A stretch of 64,000 bases of DNA from Agrobacterium larrymoorei. Its GTDB lineage: Bacteria > Pseudomonadota > Alphaproteobacteria > Rhizobiales > Rhizobiaceae. The notes under the pieces are model-generated. The model did not search any database and had not been told where the DNA came from. It worked only from the letters and a program-made list of their open reading frames with translations. The position numbers and the translations under genes are program-made. Positions 8,846-19,600 of this stretch are shown here, piece by piece. The DNA lies in the NCBI RefSeq assembly GCF_030819275.1, contig NZ_JAUTBL010000001.1, positions 372,001 to 436,000 on the forward strand, in the 5' to 3' direction. Positions within the stretch are counted from its first letter, which is position 1. Every line of letters begins with the position of its first letter.

Positions 8846-9499
8846 CTAAAGATAGGTCGCGATGTGGGATTCGATCGGCAGATAGGGCGTCTCGAAGAGC
8901 TCTTCGCGCTCGAAGCGGCTGCCGGTTTTAGAGAAACGGGTCATCACGCAGCGACCATCTTCCAGAATAATCGGCGCAATCATCATGCCGCCGGACACGA
9001 TTTGCTCGGTGAAGAAGCGCGGCATGGCGGAAAAGGCAGCGGTGGATACAATACGGTCGAAGGTGCCCTCGCCGACGAGACCGTTGGAGCCATCGGCCTG
9101 ACGGATCACCACATTGCGGATACTGAGATCATCCATTCGGTTCTGCGCCGCTTGAACAAGCGTCTTGTAGCGCTCGACCGAGAGCACGCGCTCGGCTCTC
9201 CTCCCAAGCACGGCTGTCATGAAGCCGCTGCCGGTGCCGATCTCAAGCACACGCTGGCCGGGCTTGACCTGAAGGCGGGCGATAATCTTGACTGCCATGT
9301 CGGCGCCCTCCATGAAGGCTCCGCAGTCGATAGGGATCGTGCGGCTGGAATAAGCGTCCGCCGCAAGCGGTGCCGGTACGAAGAGAGAGCGCGGTGTTTG
9401 CTCGACCGCAGTCAGAAGATCGAGATCGGAAATGCCTTCAGCCCGCAGCCTCAAGACGAGAGCGGCAAAGCCTTCTTTCTCCACCATGGGGGATTTCAA
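8846..9499 (-). CDS. pcm: Protein-L-isoaspartate O-methyltransferase
   Basis: This 217-residue cytoplasmic SAM-dependent methyltransferase of the PCMT family starts repair of isoaspartyl damage in proteins. The SAM site is [15 protein letters not shown], with SVERY as the acidic strand end. The TTG start at 9499 is preferred over the ATG at 9487: a GGAG lies seven bases upstream of the TTG, and the TTG overlaps the surE stop (TTGA), whereas the ATG has no usable site. Pairing with surE is a classic damage-repair arrangement. Transcription ends at the shared terminator just downstream. Confidence 0.9.
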   Translation of the reverse strand: MKSPMVEKEGFAALVLRLRAEGISDLDLLTAVEQTPRSLFVPAPLAADAYSSRTIPIDCGAFMEGADMAVKIIARLQVKPGQRVLEIGTGSGFMTAVLGRRAERVLSVERYKTLVQAAQNRMDDLSIRNVVIRQADGSNGLVGEGTFDRIVSTAAFSAMPRFFTEQIVSGGMMIAPIILEDGRCVMTRFSKTGSRFEREELFETPYLPIESHIATYL

Positions 9500-10272
9500 T
9501 CGTTCACTCCGAATCCAAGTGCCTTGGCGATCCGATCCTTGACCGAGTAGTCGGTGAGGTCAAGCTTGAGCGGCGTCACCGAAATCTTGTTGTGCTTGAC
9601 CGCATGGATGTCAGTCCCATCCATGAAAGTACCGAGACGCTCGCCGAAGCGCAGCCAGTAGTAAGGAAGACCGCGGCCATCCTGACGCTGCTCGACTGTC
9701 AGCCCGAAGTCGAGCTTGCCCTGCCCCGTAACGGACACGCCCTGCACGTCTTTCGGTGCGCAATTGGGAAAGTTGAGATTGAGAAATGTGCCATCCGGCA
9801 GGTCGATCTCGCTCAACTTGCGAATAAGATCCGGCGCATAGGTTTCGGCCACCTCCCAGGGAACGACCCGCTCGGCATGGCCCGTATAGGCGAAGGCTTG
9901 ACTGAGCGCGAAGGAGCGCACGCCCTGCAGCGTGCCTTCGATAGCGCCAGCAATCGTGCCGGAATAGGTCACGTCATCGGCCATGTTGGCACCGGAATTG
10001 ACACCCGAGAGCACAAGATCCGGCTTTCCGGGCAGGACCTCTCGAATGCCCATAATGACGCAATCGGTCGGCGTGCCGCGCAACGCGTAGTGCTTGTCGG
10101 AAATTTTGCGCAGACGAAGCGGCTCGGAAAGAGTCAGCGAGTGTGCAAGACCGCTCTGGTCCGTCTCCGGCGCGACGATCCAGACATCGTCGGAGAGCGT
10201 GCGGGCGATGCGTTCAAGCGCAGCCAGCCCTTCGGCATGAATGCCATCATCATTTGTCAGCAAAATCCGCAT
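9496..10272 (-). CDS. surE: 5'/3'-nucleotidase SurE
   Basis: This 258-residue survival-protein phosphatase dephosphorylates nucleoside monophosphates. The metal site is shown by [10 protein letters not shown] at the very N-terminus (tandem aspartates at 8 and 9) and by [14 protein letters not shown], which supplies the Asn and Ser ligands. Length is normal for the family. It follows serS after 139 bases and its stop overlaps the start of pcm, so surE-pcm is a tight two-gene unit. Confidence 0.95.
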   Translation of the reverse strand: MRILLTNDDGIHAEGLAALERIARTLSDDVWIVAPETDQSGLAHSLTLSEPLRLRKISDKHYALRGTPTDCVIMGIREVLPGKPDLVLSGVNSGANMADDVTYSGTIAGAIEGTLQGVRSFALSQAFAYTGHAERVVPWEVAETYAPDLIRKLSEIDLPDGTFLNLNFPNCAPKDVQGVSVTGQGKLDFGLTVEQRQDGRGLPYYWLRFGERLGTFMDGTDIHAVKHNKISVTPLKLDLTDYSVKDRIAKALGFGVND

Positions 10273-10411
10273 GATCGTCTCCCTATCGCTCCATTCTACA
10301 GCGCATAGCGCCCGTCTCTGCTCAACCGGATGCCTGGCTGGACAAATGCTCTCCTCCCGGGCAGAGCTGACTTGCTCCCGCGCCGCAGACGCAGGAGCAG
10401 ATATCCACGGC

Positions 10412-11695
10412 TCAGGCTGCCTTTTCGATCCGCTTCAAGCCACCCATGTAAGGCAGCAAGACGTCGGGAATGGTCACCGAGCCATCGTCGTTGAGATAGT
10501 TTTCCAGAACTGCAATCAGGCAACGTCCGACGGCAGTGCCCGAACCGTTCAGCGTGTGAACGAATTTCGTGGCCTTCTCGCCCTTGCCGCGATAGCGCGC
10601 ATCCATGCGCCGTGCCTGGAAATCGCCGCAGACGGAGCAGGACGAGATTTCTCGGTAAGTGTTCTGGCCTGGAAGCCAGACTTCGAGGTCATAGGTCTTG
10701 CGCGCGCCAAAGCCCATGTCTCCCGTGCAGAGCGTCATGGTGCGGAAATGCAGACCGAGGCGCTTCAGCACCTCTTCTGCGCAGGCCGTCATGCGCTCAT
10801 GCTCGGCAATGGAGCTTTCCGCGTCGGTGATCGAGACAAGTTCGCATTTCCAGAACTGGTGCTGGCGCAACATGCCGCGTGTATCGCGACCGGCAGAGCC
10901 TGCTTCCGAACGGAAAGAAGGAGTCAGCGCCGTGAAACGAAGCGGCAGCTTCTCCTGCTCGAGGATTTCTCCACTCACCAGATTGGTGAGCGTCACTTCT
11001 GCCGTCGGGATCAGATATCGTCCATCCGTCGTCTTGAACAGATCTTCTTCGAACTTCGGAAGATTGCCCGTGCCATACAGCGTTTCGGCGCGCACCATCA
11101 GCGGCGAGGACACTTCCGTATAGCCGTGCTCGCTGGTGTGCAGGTCAATCATGAACTGGCCGAGCGCGCGTTCCAACCGGGCGATCTGGCTGGTCAGCAC
11201 CGTGAAGCGCGAACCGGACAGCTTGGCGGCGCGATCGAAATCCATGTAACCGAGCGCTTCGCCGATTTCGAAATGCTCCTTGGCTTCGTGGTTCCAGCCA
11301 GGCTTCTGGCCGACGACACGGGTCACGACATTATCGTTCTCATCCTTGCCGACCGGCACATCGTCCAGCGGAATATTGGGAATGCGCGACAGGGCATCGT
11401 TAAGCTGGCTGGTAACCTGACGGTCCTCCTCCTCCAGCTTCGGCATACTGTCCTTGATGTCCGCAACCTCGGCCTTCAGCTTCTCCGCCAGCTCAGCATT
11501 CTTCTGCGCCATCGCTGCACCGATTTCCTTGGAGGCGGTGTTTCGGCGGGACTGCATGTCCTGGAGGGTCTGGATCACGGAGCGGCGCTTCTCGTCGAGC
11601 GCAATCAGGCTCGCGGACTGAGGTTCGGCTCCGCGCTTGGCCAGCGCCGCATCGAAAGCTTCAGGGTTTTCGCGTATCCATTTAATATCGTGCAT
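10412..11695 (-). CDS. serS: Seryl-tRNA synthetase
   Basis: This class II aminoacyl-tRNA synthetase of 427 residues charges tRNA-Ser. Residues 1 to about 105 form the two-helix coiled-coil arm that grips the long variable arm of tRNA-Ser. The catalytic core follows, with motif 2 around [21 protein letters not shown] and motif 3 near the C-terminus in [18 protein letters not shown], which holds the arginine that contacts ATP. The gene stands alone after the tatC terminator, so it probably has its own promoter in 11696-11742. Confidence 0.97.
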   Translation of the reverse strand: MHDIKWIRENPEAFDAALAKRGAEPQSASLIALDEKRRSVIQTLQDMQSRRNTASKEIGAAMAQKNAELAEKLKAEVADIKDSMPKLEEEDRQVTSQLNDALSRIPNIPLDDVPVGKDENDNVVTRVVGQKPGWNHEAKEHFEIGEALGYMDFDRAAKLSGSRFTVLTSQIARLERALGQFMIDLHTSEHGYTEVSSPLMVRAETLYGTGNLPKFEEDLFKTTDGRYLIPTAEVTLTNLVSGEILEQEKLPLRFTALTPSFRSEAGSAGRDTRGMLRQHQFWKCELVSITDAESSIAEHERMTACAEEVLKRLGLHFRTMTLCTGDMGFGARKTYDLEVWLPGQNTYREISSCSVCGDFQARRMDARYRGKGEKATKFVHTLNGSGTAVGRCLIAVLENYLNDDGSVTIPDVLLPYMGGLKRIEKAA

Positions 11696-11742
11696 CGTGG
11701 TTCCAGACCGTGGTTTTACGTCTTTGCTTGTTGAAAAACAAA

Positions 11743-11766
11743 ACGCCGGGACAAATGACCCGGCGT
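11743..11766 (-). terminator. Intrinsic terminator of the tat genes
   Basis: Stem ACGCCGGG (11743-11750) / CCCGGCGT (11759-11766) with an eight-base loop. On the minus strand it is followed by a run rich in T (TTTGTTTTTC). It lies 24 bases after the tatC stop. Confidence 0.85.
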
Positions 11767-11790
11767 CTGAAGAAAGAATTCAAGAAGCCG

Positions 11791-12603
11791 TCACGCCTCT
11801 TCGGGACCGTCAAGCTCCCGGCCAGCGTTTTCGGCAGCGCGCTTCTTCTCCACGAGTCGAGCCATATAGATGGAAACCTCGTAGAGAAGGATCGCTGGCA
11901 AGGCAAGACCGATCTGGGACATCGGATCGGGTGGCGTCAGAACGGCCGCCACGATGAAGGCAGCCACGATCGCGAATTTGCGTTTCTCTCTCAACCAGTC
12001 GCTGGTCAGCAATCCGACACGCGCCAGAAGCGTGGTCACGACCGGCAGCTGAAACACGAGCCCGAAAGACAGAACCAGCGTCATGATCAGGCTGAGATAT
12101 TCCGACACTTTCGGCATCAGAGAGATTGCCACCTCGCCGTTTTCCGGCAACTGCTGCATGGCGAGGAAGAACCACATGACCATGGGCGTAAAGAAGAAAT
12201 AGACGAGCGCGCCGCCGAGCAGAAACAGCAGGGGCGATGCGATCAGGAATGGCAGGAAGGCAGCGCGCTCATTCTTGTAGAGACCTGGCGCAACGAATTT
12301 GTAGAGCTGCGACGCCACCACAGGAAAGGAGATGACCATGGCGCCGAACATGGCAACCTTGATCTGCGTAAAGAAGAATTCCTGGGGGGCCGTATAGATC
12401 AGCGAGGATTTGGCGACGTCCAGTCCCGCCCAGATCACCGCCCATTTGTAGGGGATGACGAGAAGGTTGAACAAGTGCTTGGCCATGGCGAAGCAGGCCA
12501 GAAAGGCCACGAAAAATGCCCCGAGCGACCAGATCAGCCGCGTGCGCAGTTCCATGAGGTGTTCGATAAGCGGCTGCGGCTTATCCTCGATATCCTCACT
12601 CAT
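11791..12603 (-). CDS. tatC: Sec-independent translocase subunit TatC
   Basis: This is a 270-residue inner-membrane protein with six predicted membrane helices, the receptor that binds twin-arginine signal peptides. The N-terminal PLIEHLMELRTRL is the conserved cytoplasmic motif with the signal-binding glutamate, and the loop segments FYTAPQEFFFTQIKVA and VLTPPDPMSQ are TatC signatures. It overlaps tatB by four bases (ATGA), which implies coupled translation. The C-terminal tail is charged and cytoplasmic. Confidence 0.96.
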   Translation of the reverse strand: MSEDIEDKPQPLIEHLMELRTRLIWSLGAFFVAFLACFAMAKHLFNLLVIPYKWAVIWAGLDVAKSSLIYTAPQEFFFTQIKVAMFGAMVISFPVVASQLYKFVAPGLYKNERAAFLPFLIASPLLFLLGGALVYFFFTPMVMWFFLAMQQLPENGEVAISLMPKVSEYLSLIMTLVLSFGLVFQLPVVTTLLARVGLLTSDWLREKRKFAIVAAFIVAAVLTPPDPMSQIGLALPAILLYEVSIYMARLVEKKRAAENAGRELDGPEEA

Positions 12604-13433
12604 GCTTCATCCTTCTTGGCCTTGGCCGTTCTTGCTCTCTTTGCAGGCTCAGCAGCAACGGTGACATCGGGCTTGTTGCGCGCCACCTTTGGCTTAGGCG
12701 CTCCGGCCAATGCGACTGTCTTGTCCGCGGCCTTTGCTGACCTCTGTTTTGCAGCTTTGGCCGCGACGTCTGTCAGCGCAGGGGAAATTGCAGGCTCAGC
12801 CTCCATTTCAGTGACGGACGAAACCTTAGGCTTCTTCGCATCGGCCTTGGCCGAGATCGTACGCGGCGCGCGTTTCGGCTTTGCGGCCACCGCCTCGGCT
12901 TCCACTTCCTGCGTGGTTTTCACGGCAGGCTTGCGGCTGCGCTTCGGCTTCTCGGCAACCTGTTCTGCGACCGGCGTTGCTTGCGCAACAACCGGCGCCG
13001 GAGCCGCCGGGGCGGCAACGATCGGTGCAGGTGTCAAAGCAGGCGGCGGCGCGTAGGGCAACTTCATCTCCGGCTCGGACAGGCTGACATCCGGCGCATC
13101 GACGGGGGCGCTGGTTGCCGGTCTAGTGGGCGTTGCTGCCTTTTGCAGATCGGAGCGGATATCATTACCAAGCTGACGCAGCGGGTTCATCGCATCGCGC
13201 AGGGAGTTGGTCGGGTTGAGATTGCGGACATCGGCGATCGTCTGGCGCACGTCGTCCATGTCGGCCTCTTTCATGGCCTCATCGAATTGCGCGCGAAAAT
13301 CACCCGCCATCTTGCGGAAGCCGGCCATCGTCTTGCCGAAGGCACGGATCATGGGCGGCAAGTCTTTCGGGCCAACAACCACGATCAATACGATCGCAAT
13401 CACCAGCAGCTCGCTCCAGCCGATATCAAACAT
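12600..13433 (-). CDS. tatB: Sec-independent translocase subunit TatB, long tail
   Basis: TatB joins TatC in recognising twin-arginine substrates. Residues 1-60 are typical: MFDIGWSELLVIAIVLIVVVGPKDLP, a membrane helix, and the GP hinge leading to an amphipathic helix. From about residue 97 to 277 the protein becomes a low-complexity Ala/Pro/Lys tail, so it is much longer than E. coli TatB (171 residues). The ATG at 13433 has GGGAG seven bases upstream; an adjacent TTG at 13436 is less well spaced. It sits 89 bases after tatA. Confidence 0.94.
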   Translation of the reverse strand: MFDIGWSELLVIAIVLIVVVGPKDLPPMIRAFGKTMAGFRKMAGDFRAQFDEAMKEADMDDVRQTIADVRNLNPTNSLRDAMNPLRQLGNDIRSDLQKAATPTRPATSAPVDAPDVSLSEPEMKLPYAPPPALTPAPIVAAPAAPAPVVAQATPVAEQVAEKPKRSRKPAVKTTQEVEAEAVAAKPKRAPRTISAKADAKKPKVSSVTEMEAEPAISPALTDVAAKAAKQRSAKAADKTVALAGAPKPKVARNKPDVTVAAEPAKRARTAKAKKDEA

Positions 13434-13522
13434 CAAAAAGCTCCCGACACGCGCAACAACGCGCCATGATCCTCAAGGCCCGAAGACCAGGGTGAAGACG
13501 GTCTCGCCCCACCCCGGATCAA

Positions 13523-13735
13523 TTACTTGATCTCGTCAGCCTTGTGATCGACCGTCTTGGCATTGACATTGGTGTCGGCAGGCGGCGGCGTAGCGTCGTC
13601 GTCGGACATGCCCTTCTTGAAGCTCTTGATGCCCTTGGCAACATCGCCCATCAATTCGGGAATCTTGCCCCGGCCGAACAGAACCAGCACGATCACCAGA
13701 ACGATCAGCCAGTGCCAAACACTAAAAGAACCCAT
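13523..13735 (-). CDS. tatA: Sec-independent translocase subunit TatA
   Basis: This 70-residue pore-forming component of the Tat export system has a short membrane helix, [14 protein letters not shown], then the hinge and an amphipathic helix [19 protein letters not shown], and an acidic tail. The ATG at 13735 follows GGGAG by eight bases. An upstream in-frame start at 13795 would add 20 residues ahead of the membrane helix, which TatA proteins do not have. Confidence 0.95.
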   Translation of the reverse strand: MGSFSVWHWLIVLVIVLVLFGRGKIPELMGDVAKGIKSFKKGMSDDDATPPPADTNVNAKTVDHKADEIK

Positions 13736-13894
13736 CACGCAAACTCCCTGAATTTTGCTTTGAACCGATGTAAGCCGTTTGAATGGCTTTTTCAAACAAC
13801 AAAATGGCTATTCAACAAAGTAAGCGGATCGCAATTGCTGTGATACAGCAGCACATCGACACATCTGCGTGATCGCTATGCTGTTGCAACAAAA

Positions 13895-14626
13895 TCAATC
13901 ATCTGCATCGCCACCGCGGGGTGCGAGCAGTCCAAGTTCCTCTAGATCGAGCTGCGTGATCGGGTCCTCGTCCTCGGTCAATTCGTCGCTCATCGATGGC
14001 ACGGGAATGCCAAAATTCGGCGGAATGCGGCCAGACAGCAACCCCGCCCCCTTGAGTTCATCGAGGCCCGGCAGGTCGCGCAACTCCTCAAGTCCGAAGT
14101 GATCCAGAAACTCGACCGTCGTTCCCATGGTCACCGGCCGTCCAGGGGTACGGCGACGGCCTCGAAAGCGCACCCATCCTGCCTCCATCAGCACATCCAG
14201 CGTGCCTCGTGAAGTCTGAACACCGCGTATGTCCTCGATCTCAGCGCGCGTGACAGGCTGGTGATAGGCGATGATAGCCAAGACTTCCAAGGCGGCACGG
14301 GAGAGCTTCTTCGGTTCCTTTTCGTCGACATGGATGACAAAGGAAAGATCGCCCGCCGTGCGGAAGGCCCAGTTGCCGCCCACCTGCACCAGATTGACGC
14401 CGCGTGTCGCGTAGACTTGCTTCAGCCGGTTCATCAAAGGCGGGACATCGATACCACGCGGGATGCGTTCAGCAATGAACGCTTCCGATACAGGCTGCGC
14501 CGAGGCAAAGACCAGCGCCTCGGCAATACGCTCTGCCTCAATTTCGAGGCGCTGCGCCACGGTGGCGACCCCGCCCTCCGCGACGTCATCGGCAACGTCG
14601 TCCTGCATATCCACATCATTCGACAT
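13895..14626 (-). CDS. scpB: Segregation and condensation protein B
   Basis: ScpB (about 243 residues) is a winged-helix dimer that joins ScpA and SMC in the bacterial condensin complex. The family core is clear: AEALVFASAQPVSE, the LEVLAIIAYHQPVTRAEIEDIRG helix and the wing around GTLDVLMEAGWVRFRGRR. Two adjacent ATG codons (14629, 14626) lie inside the end of scpA; the AAAGGG site is better spaced for 14626. The tail is acidic and ends in an Asp/Glu-rich stretch. An open frame upstream of these ATGs is scpA read in the wrong register. Confidence 0.92.
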   Translation of the reverse strand: MSNDVDMQDDVADDVAEGGVATVAQRLEIEAERIAEALVFASAQPVSEAFIAERIPRGIDVPPLMNRLKQVYATRGVNLVQVGGNWAFRTAGDLSFVIHVDEKEPKKLSRAALEVLAIIAYHQPVTRAEIEDIRGVQTSRGTLDVLMEAGWVRFRGRRRTPGRPVTMGTTVEFLDHFGLEELRDLPGLDELKGAGLLSGRIPPNFGIPVPSMSDELTEDEDPITQLDLEELGLLAPRGGDADD

Positions 14627-15461
14627 CATCGGCCCTTTCAGAACGGTCCCGCGCTCTACCCGAGCCTTTGCGCATGAAAATCGGCTGGAACGCTCCGTCC
14701 TGACGAATCTCCAGCGAGCCTTCGCGGACCAGTTCCAGCGACGCTGCAAAGGCACTGGCAATGGCAGTCGCGCGCATCGAAGGATCAGGAACATATTGCA
14801 GGAGATACCGGTCGAGCTCCGTCCATTCGCCGATCTCACCCAGTATCGAGGTGAGCAATTCACGGGCCTCCACCAGCGACCAGACCTGGCGTTTCTCGAT
14901 CGTCACCTGCGTGATCGCCTGGCGCTGGCGAAGCGTCGCATAGGCGCTCAGCAGGTCGTAAAGGCTAGCCTCGAATGCGGAGCGACTACGATGGGGAATA
15001 TGCTCCGGCGCACCACGGGCGAAGATATCGCGGCCGAGCTGATTGCGGTTCACCAGCCTCTCGGCGGCGTCGCGCATGGCTTCCAGACGTTTGAGCCGGA
15101 AGGCCAAGGTCGCGGCCATTTCCTCGCCTGTCGGGCCATCATCCTTGCTCTGTTGCGGGATCAGCAACTTGGATTTGAGAAAGGCCAGCCAAGCGGCCAT
15201 GACCAGATAATCGGCGGCGAGCTCGATACGAACCCGGCGCGCGGTTTCGACGAATTGTAGGTATTGTTCCGCCAGCGCCAGAACCGAAATTCGGGACAAA
15301 TCGACCTTCTGGACGCGGGCGAGATGCAGCAACAGATCGAGCGGGCCTTCGAAGCCCGCCACGTCGATCATCAATGCCGCCTCGCCCGTCGCACGCTCCG
15401 GCATCACATCCTGCCAGAGCTTGTCCATCGGCGTGCTGCCGCGTGATTTCTCTGCTGCCAT
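14616..15461 (-). CDS. scpA: Segregation and condensation protein A
   Basis: This is a 281-residue kleisin that bridges the heads of SMC. The N-terminal domain contains the signature FEGPLDLLLHLARVQKVDL at about 37-55 and AADYLVMAAWLAFLKSKLLIP. The C-terminal winged helix, which contacts the SMC head, lies around residues 215-265. It lies 47 bases after nagZ and overlaps scpB, so nagZ-scpA-scpB form one unit. The order is conserved widely in alphaproteobacteria. Confidence 0.94.
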   Translation of the reverse strand: MAAEKSRGSTPMDKLWQDVMPERATGEAALMIDVAGFEGPLDLLLHLARVQKVDLSRISVLALAEQYLQFVETARRVRIELAADYLVMAAWLAFLKSKLLIPQQSKDDGPTGEEMAATLAFRLKRLEAMRDAAERLVNRNQLGRDIFARGAPEHIPHRSRSAFEASLYDLLSAYATLRQRQAITQVTIEKRQVWSLVEARELLTSILGEIGEWTELDRYLLQYVPDPSMRATAIASAFAASLELVREGSLEIRQDGAFQPIFMRKGSGRARDRSERADDVE

Positions 15462-15508
15462 CGTCTCGTCAGCCGGACCTTTCGCTGGCGCTCTGCCCGG
15501 CGACCGGA

Positions 15509-16525
15509 TCAGGCAACCGCCAGCATGGCGTTGAATTCGTCTCTCAAACGCGCCTCGTCGGCACCGTCTGCAGCGGGGAATCCCTCTTCGACGGCCTTGG
15601 CGCGCTCCAGTGACCGGCCGGAAAGAACAGGAACTTCCCTCACGACCTCAAGCATTTCACTCATCACACCGTTGCAATGCAAGACTATATCGCAACCGCC
15701 CGCAACAATATTGGCGGCGCGTTCTCCGAGCGTCCCCTTCAAGGCATTCATCGAACTATCATCTGACATCAGCAGCCCGTCGAAACCGATACGGCCACGA
15801 ATGATCTCGTCGATCACTTTGCGGGACGTCGTGGCTGGACGCTCAGGATCGATCGCATTGAAAACAAGATGCGCGCTCATACCCATCAGTTCCTTGTTCA
15901 ACGCACGAAACGGCACGAAATCATGGGCATCAAGGTCATCCAGCGGAACATCCACCACCGGTAGTTCATGATGCGAATCCACCATTCCACGTCCATGGCC
16001 TGGAATATGCTTCATCACCGGTAGCATTCCACCGGCCTTCAGGCCATCAGCGGCCGCCTGCCCCATTTCCGAAACCAGCTTCGGGTCAAAGCCGTAAGCG
16101 CGGTTGCCAATGACGTTGCTCGCGCCTTCGACCGGCACATCCAGAACGGGCAGGCAATCCACGTTGATGCCGAACCGCATGAGATCGAAGGCGTGCAGGC
16201 GAGACATCAGCCAGGCCGCCCGCAGACCCTGCTCTCGGTCGCGCAGATAGATCGCGCCCAACGCCTGCGCGTTCGGGTAGGACTGAAGGATCGGCGGGCG
16301 GATCCGCTGAACGCGCCCGCCCTCCTGATCGATCAGGACCGGCGCATTCGGGCGACCGACCGCATCGCGCATGGAAGCCACAAGATCGGTGATCTGCTGA
16401 GCCTCACCAATATTACGGCCGAAGAGAATGAAACCCCAGGGCTGCTCCGCCTTGTAGAGGGCAATCTCTTCTTGTGTCAGCGCCAAGCCGCTACAGCCGA
16501 GGATCATAGCTTTCGATTCAGTCAT
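15509..16525 (-). CDS. nagZ: Beta-N-acetylhexosaminidase NagZ
   Basis: This is a 338-residue glycoside hydrolase family 3 enzyme of the cytoplasm. It removes N-acetylglucosamine from anhydro-muropeptides during cell-wall recycling. Diagnostic segments are LIDQEGGRVQRI, the catalytic loop KHIPGHGRGMVDSHHELP, and LLMSDDSSMNALKG, which carries the nucleophilic aspartate. It starts 100 bases downstream of the SPOR gene, past a strong terminator, and so probably has its own promoter. It leads into scpA. Confidence 0.94.
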   Translation of the reverse strand: MTESKAMILGCSGLALTQEEIALYKAEQPWGFILFGRNIGEAQQITDLVASMRDAVGRPNAPVLIDQEGGRVQRIRPPILQSYPNAQALGAIYLRDREQGLRAAWLMSRLHAFDLMRFGINVDCLPVLDVPVEGASNVIGNRAYGFDPKLVSEMGQAAADGLKAGGMLPVMKHIPGHGRGMVDSHHELPVVDVPLDDLDAHDFVPFRALNKELMGMSAHLVFNAIDPERPATTSRKVIDEIIRGRIGFDGLLMSDDSSMNALKGTLGERAANIVAGGCDIVLHCNGVMSEMLEVVREVPVLSGRSLERAKAVEEGFPAADGADEARLRDEFNAMLAVA

Positions 16526-16570
16526 GGACTTGGTCCTTTGGGGTATGTCGGATGCAACGCGCTACCGTCT

Positions 16571-16607
16571 ATAAAAAAAGCCGGGACGGTGAGACCATCC
16601 CGGCTTT
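16571..16607 (-). terminator. Intrinsic terminator after the SPOR gene
   Basis: A ten-base stem AAAGCCGGGA (16577-16586) / TCCCGGCTTT (16598-16607) reads into seven T on the minus strand (the A run at 16573-16579). It separates the large SPOR gene from nagZ. Confidence 0.88.
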
Positions 16608-16625
16608 CCTGTTTAACTGTTCAGA

Positions 16626-19600
16626 TCAGCGGGCGATGAGGCAGCTGCCGCCGGCAGAGCGGAAACGTTCGCACAATGCCGCCGCCTCGTTCTTGTCGCC
16701 AGCGGGAATACGAACACGGTAGAACGTGCCCTTCCCGGCGATTTCCGCAGCCTTAATGTCCACACCGCGGCCACCAATGACAGAGCCGAACTTGGCCGAC
16801 ATGTTCTGATAGGACTTCTGCGCTTCCGCCTGACTCGGCAGAGATGCGATCTGGATGTAGTAGCCACCCGAAGACGGCGTGCTGGTTGCAGCTGCAGTCG
16901 CGGCAGCCGGAGCCGACGCCGTCTGCTGAGCCGGTGCGGCCGGGCGAACATTGCCCTGATTGGTCACGGTAGCGACGACATTAGCTGGCTGGCTCGACGG
17001 ACGGGCCGCTGGAAGCGGTGCCGCCGTCTGGGTCGGCTGCGCCGCGGCGGGTGCCGTGCGAGCCGCCGTCTGCGATGCTTGCGCAGGCTCAGGCGTTACT
17101 GGAACGCGGGACGTCGCGAGCACAGATGGGGCCTTTTCCGTCGTTGCAGGCGCCGCCAGTTCCTCGACCTTATCCTGCGTCGGCGTTCCCGCTGCAGGCG
17201 CTGGCGCTTCCTGCGTGACAAGCGTGCCATCGGGCTTGACGATCATGGTGCGCACCTTACGAGGCGAAACATTGACGCCAGATTGACCGTTATGGTCAGC
17301 CGCCTGTGCATTCTCTCCACGAGAAAGCAGACGCGGATCTTCCGTCTCACCAACCGGTGTGGATGTCGCGCCCTGCATCTGGTCGGCTTCGTCTTCCATC
17401 GGAAGCTGCTCAGGGATCAGCGTGCGCTGCACGACATCGACAGGCTCTTCGTTAGTGGAAATCAGCGATGGCTGTTTGGGATCGGACGGTGCGGCACCGG
17501 CAACGCGGTCATAAACTGCCTTGTCCTGGTTCGGTACGACGCGACCACCGGGGTTTTCCGGCACGACCTTCGTCGGTTCACTGTCGGCGGAGATAATCAC
17601 CGGCGCGCCATTCGATCCCATGTGGGAAGAACCACCACCGATCAGCGCATAGGTGCCGCCGCCGACCAGCAGAAGACCAACAGCCGCTGCCATTGGAACG
17701 AACCAGCGGCGTGCACCGCCTTCGCGCTCATCATCGGCATAGCGAACCTGCTGCTCTGGAGCGGCATCGTCGCGCGTCTGCGAACCGAAGCGGCCTTCTG
17801 CCGCTTCCTGCATGCTGCGGCGGAAGTCCTGTTCCAGCGCACGCTCGAACTCGTCCACCTCTTCCTGTGTCGGCTGAGGCTGCGCCTGACGGGGCGCTGC
17901 ATTCTTTTGACGATCAAGTCCGCCTGAAGCGGGTGACGAAAAGAGCGAGGCGAGCTCGGTGTCGAGATCGAGATCTTCTTCCTGGCGGCGTGCAACCGGC
18001 TTCGGCTCGAAAACGCCAACCGGCAGTTCTGGAACATCCAACTCGGTGATGGCTTCGGGCGCATCCTCCGTCTCGCCGATCTGGCTTGGGTCGAAAGGCA
18101 GGCTCTCGAGAGACGCTTGGGGCGCAACCGGCGCCGGAGCTGCCGGGCGACGTTCTTCATAGCGCGCACGCTCGACGACAGGCTGAGGCTGTGGCTGCGG
18201 GCGGGGAGCGACAGAAGCCACAGCGGCAATCGGTGCCGGGGCTGGCTTCGGCTGCACGACCGGTGCCGACTTTGCAACCGGCGCAGGCTGAGTGACGGGT
18301 GCAGGTGCTACATCAATGTTGGCGATCTCGGAGAGGTCGATATCAAAATCGATATCTTCGAGAGCCAGCTCGAAGTCGGAGTCGTTAAAAGCATCGAAGT
18401 CATCTGCAGCTGAGGGAGCGGCAACCGGGGCCGGAGTCGGAGCCGCAGCGCGAGGCGCTGGCGCAACCGGTGCCGATACACGCGGGGCTGGGGTCACAGG
18501 AGCAGCAGCGACCGGAGCGGAAGCGGCAGGAACCGAGACGATCGGCTGTGGTGCGACTGGTCTTGGCGCAGCAACCGGCGTTTCGAACACAGGCTCTGCG
18601 CGAACGGGTGCAGGCGCCGGCTTGGAGGGCTGCACCTTGCTGACGGGCTCGACCGCTGGCAGGACCGGGGCGGCCGTTACGACGGGTTCCATTCTCGCGA
18701 CTGGAGCAGCAGCATCGACGCTCTTGTTGCTGATCTCATAGCGCGCAACGTCATAGATGAGCTCATCCATGGCGGACATCTTCTGCCCTGCGAGCACGTT
18801 GGCGCTCGATTGCAGGGCGACAGGCGCCGCGGCTTCGACCGCGGGGATCGCCACTGGAGCAGGCTGCGGCTGAGCCTTCGGAGCGACAGGCGTCGCACGC
18901 GTCGTGCCGAAATTGGCAAGCGGCAACCGCAGGCTGGAGAAATCGAGGGAGGACTTGCGCAGAGACGGTGCATTCGGCTGCAGAGACGCCGGTGCTTCAT
19001 CGGCAACCGACATTTCCAGTTCGCTGGCGAGATCGATCGCGGTCTCGCCGGATGTCTCGGCCATCCGTTCCCAATCCGGCTGCTGGACAGGGGCTGGCTG
19101 CGGCGGAGTAACCGGCTGCTGCATCTGGACCGGCTGTTCGTAAGCGCGGGGCTCCGGCACCGGAGCGGCCGGGATAGAAGCCGTGGCAACAGCTTCTGGT
19201 ACAGCGGCTGGGGAAGGTTCGTACTGCTCTGGGGCCTGATCGCGATGATTGACATCAAACACGGCAGCGACCGAATGCGGATCGTCGCTGAAATCGTCTC
19301 TCAGATCGGCACGCGGCGTTGGCGCAGCGTGCTCGGCCACCAGATACTCTTCACGGCTCGCAGGGACCTGCTGTGCAACCGTCTCAAGCTCAGGCTCGCG
19401 GCGCGAGAATACCGATTCCACCCGCTGCATGAACTCATTGACCGGAACGGACGCACGAACGTCGTTGGCGGGATCGAGTGCGATAGGCTCGTGGCGCGGC
19501 GCGTCATAGACGGCGAACTCGCGCAACAGCTCATCTTCGAGGTTGAATTCCGGCTCCCGGCGCGTGGCAGGCGACGCAGCGTTCTGCGCAGCCGGGGGAG

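Noticed and set aside
11710-13056. 448-codon open frame on the plus strand
   Set aside because: Antisense to tatC and tatB; the frame stays open because of the Ala/Pro/Lys-rich tail of TatB.
14630-14863. Longer scpB beginning at 14863
   Set aside because: The added residues are scpA read in another register and look unlike any ScpB; the paired ATGs at 14629/14626 fit the family start.
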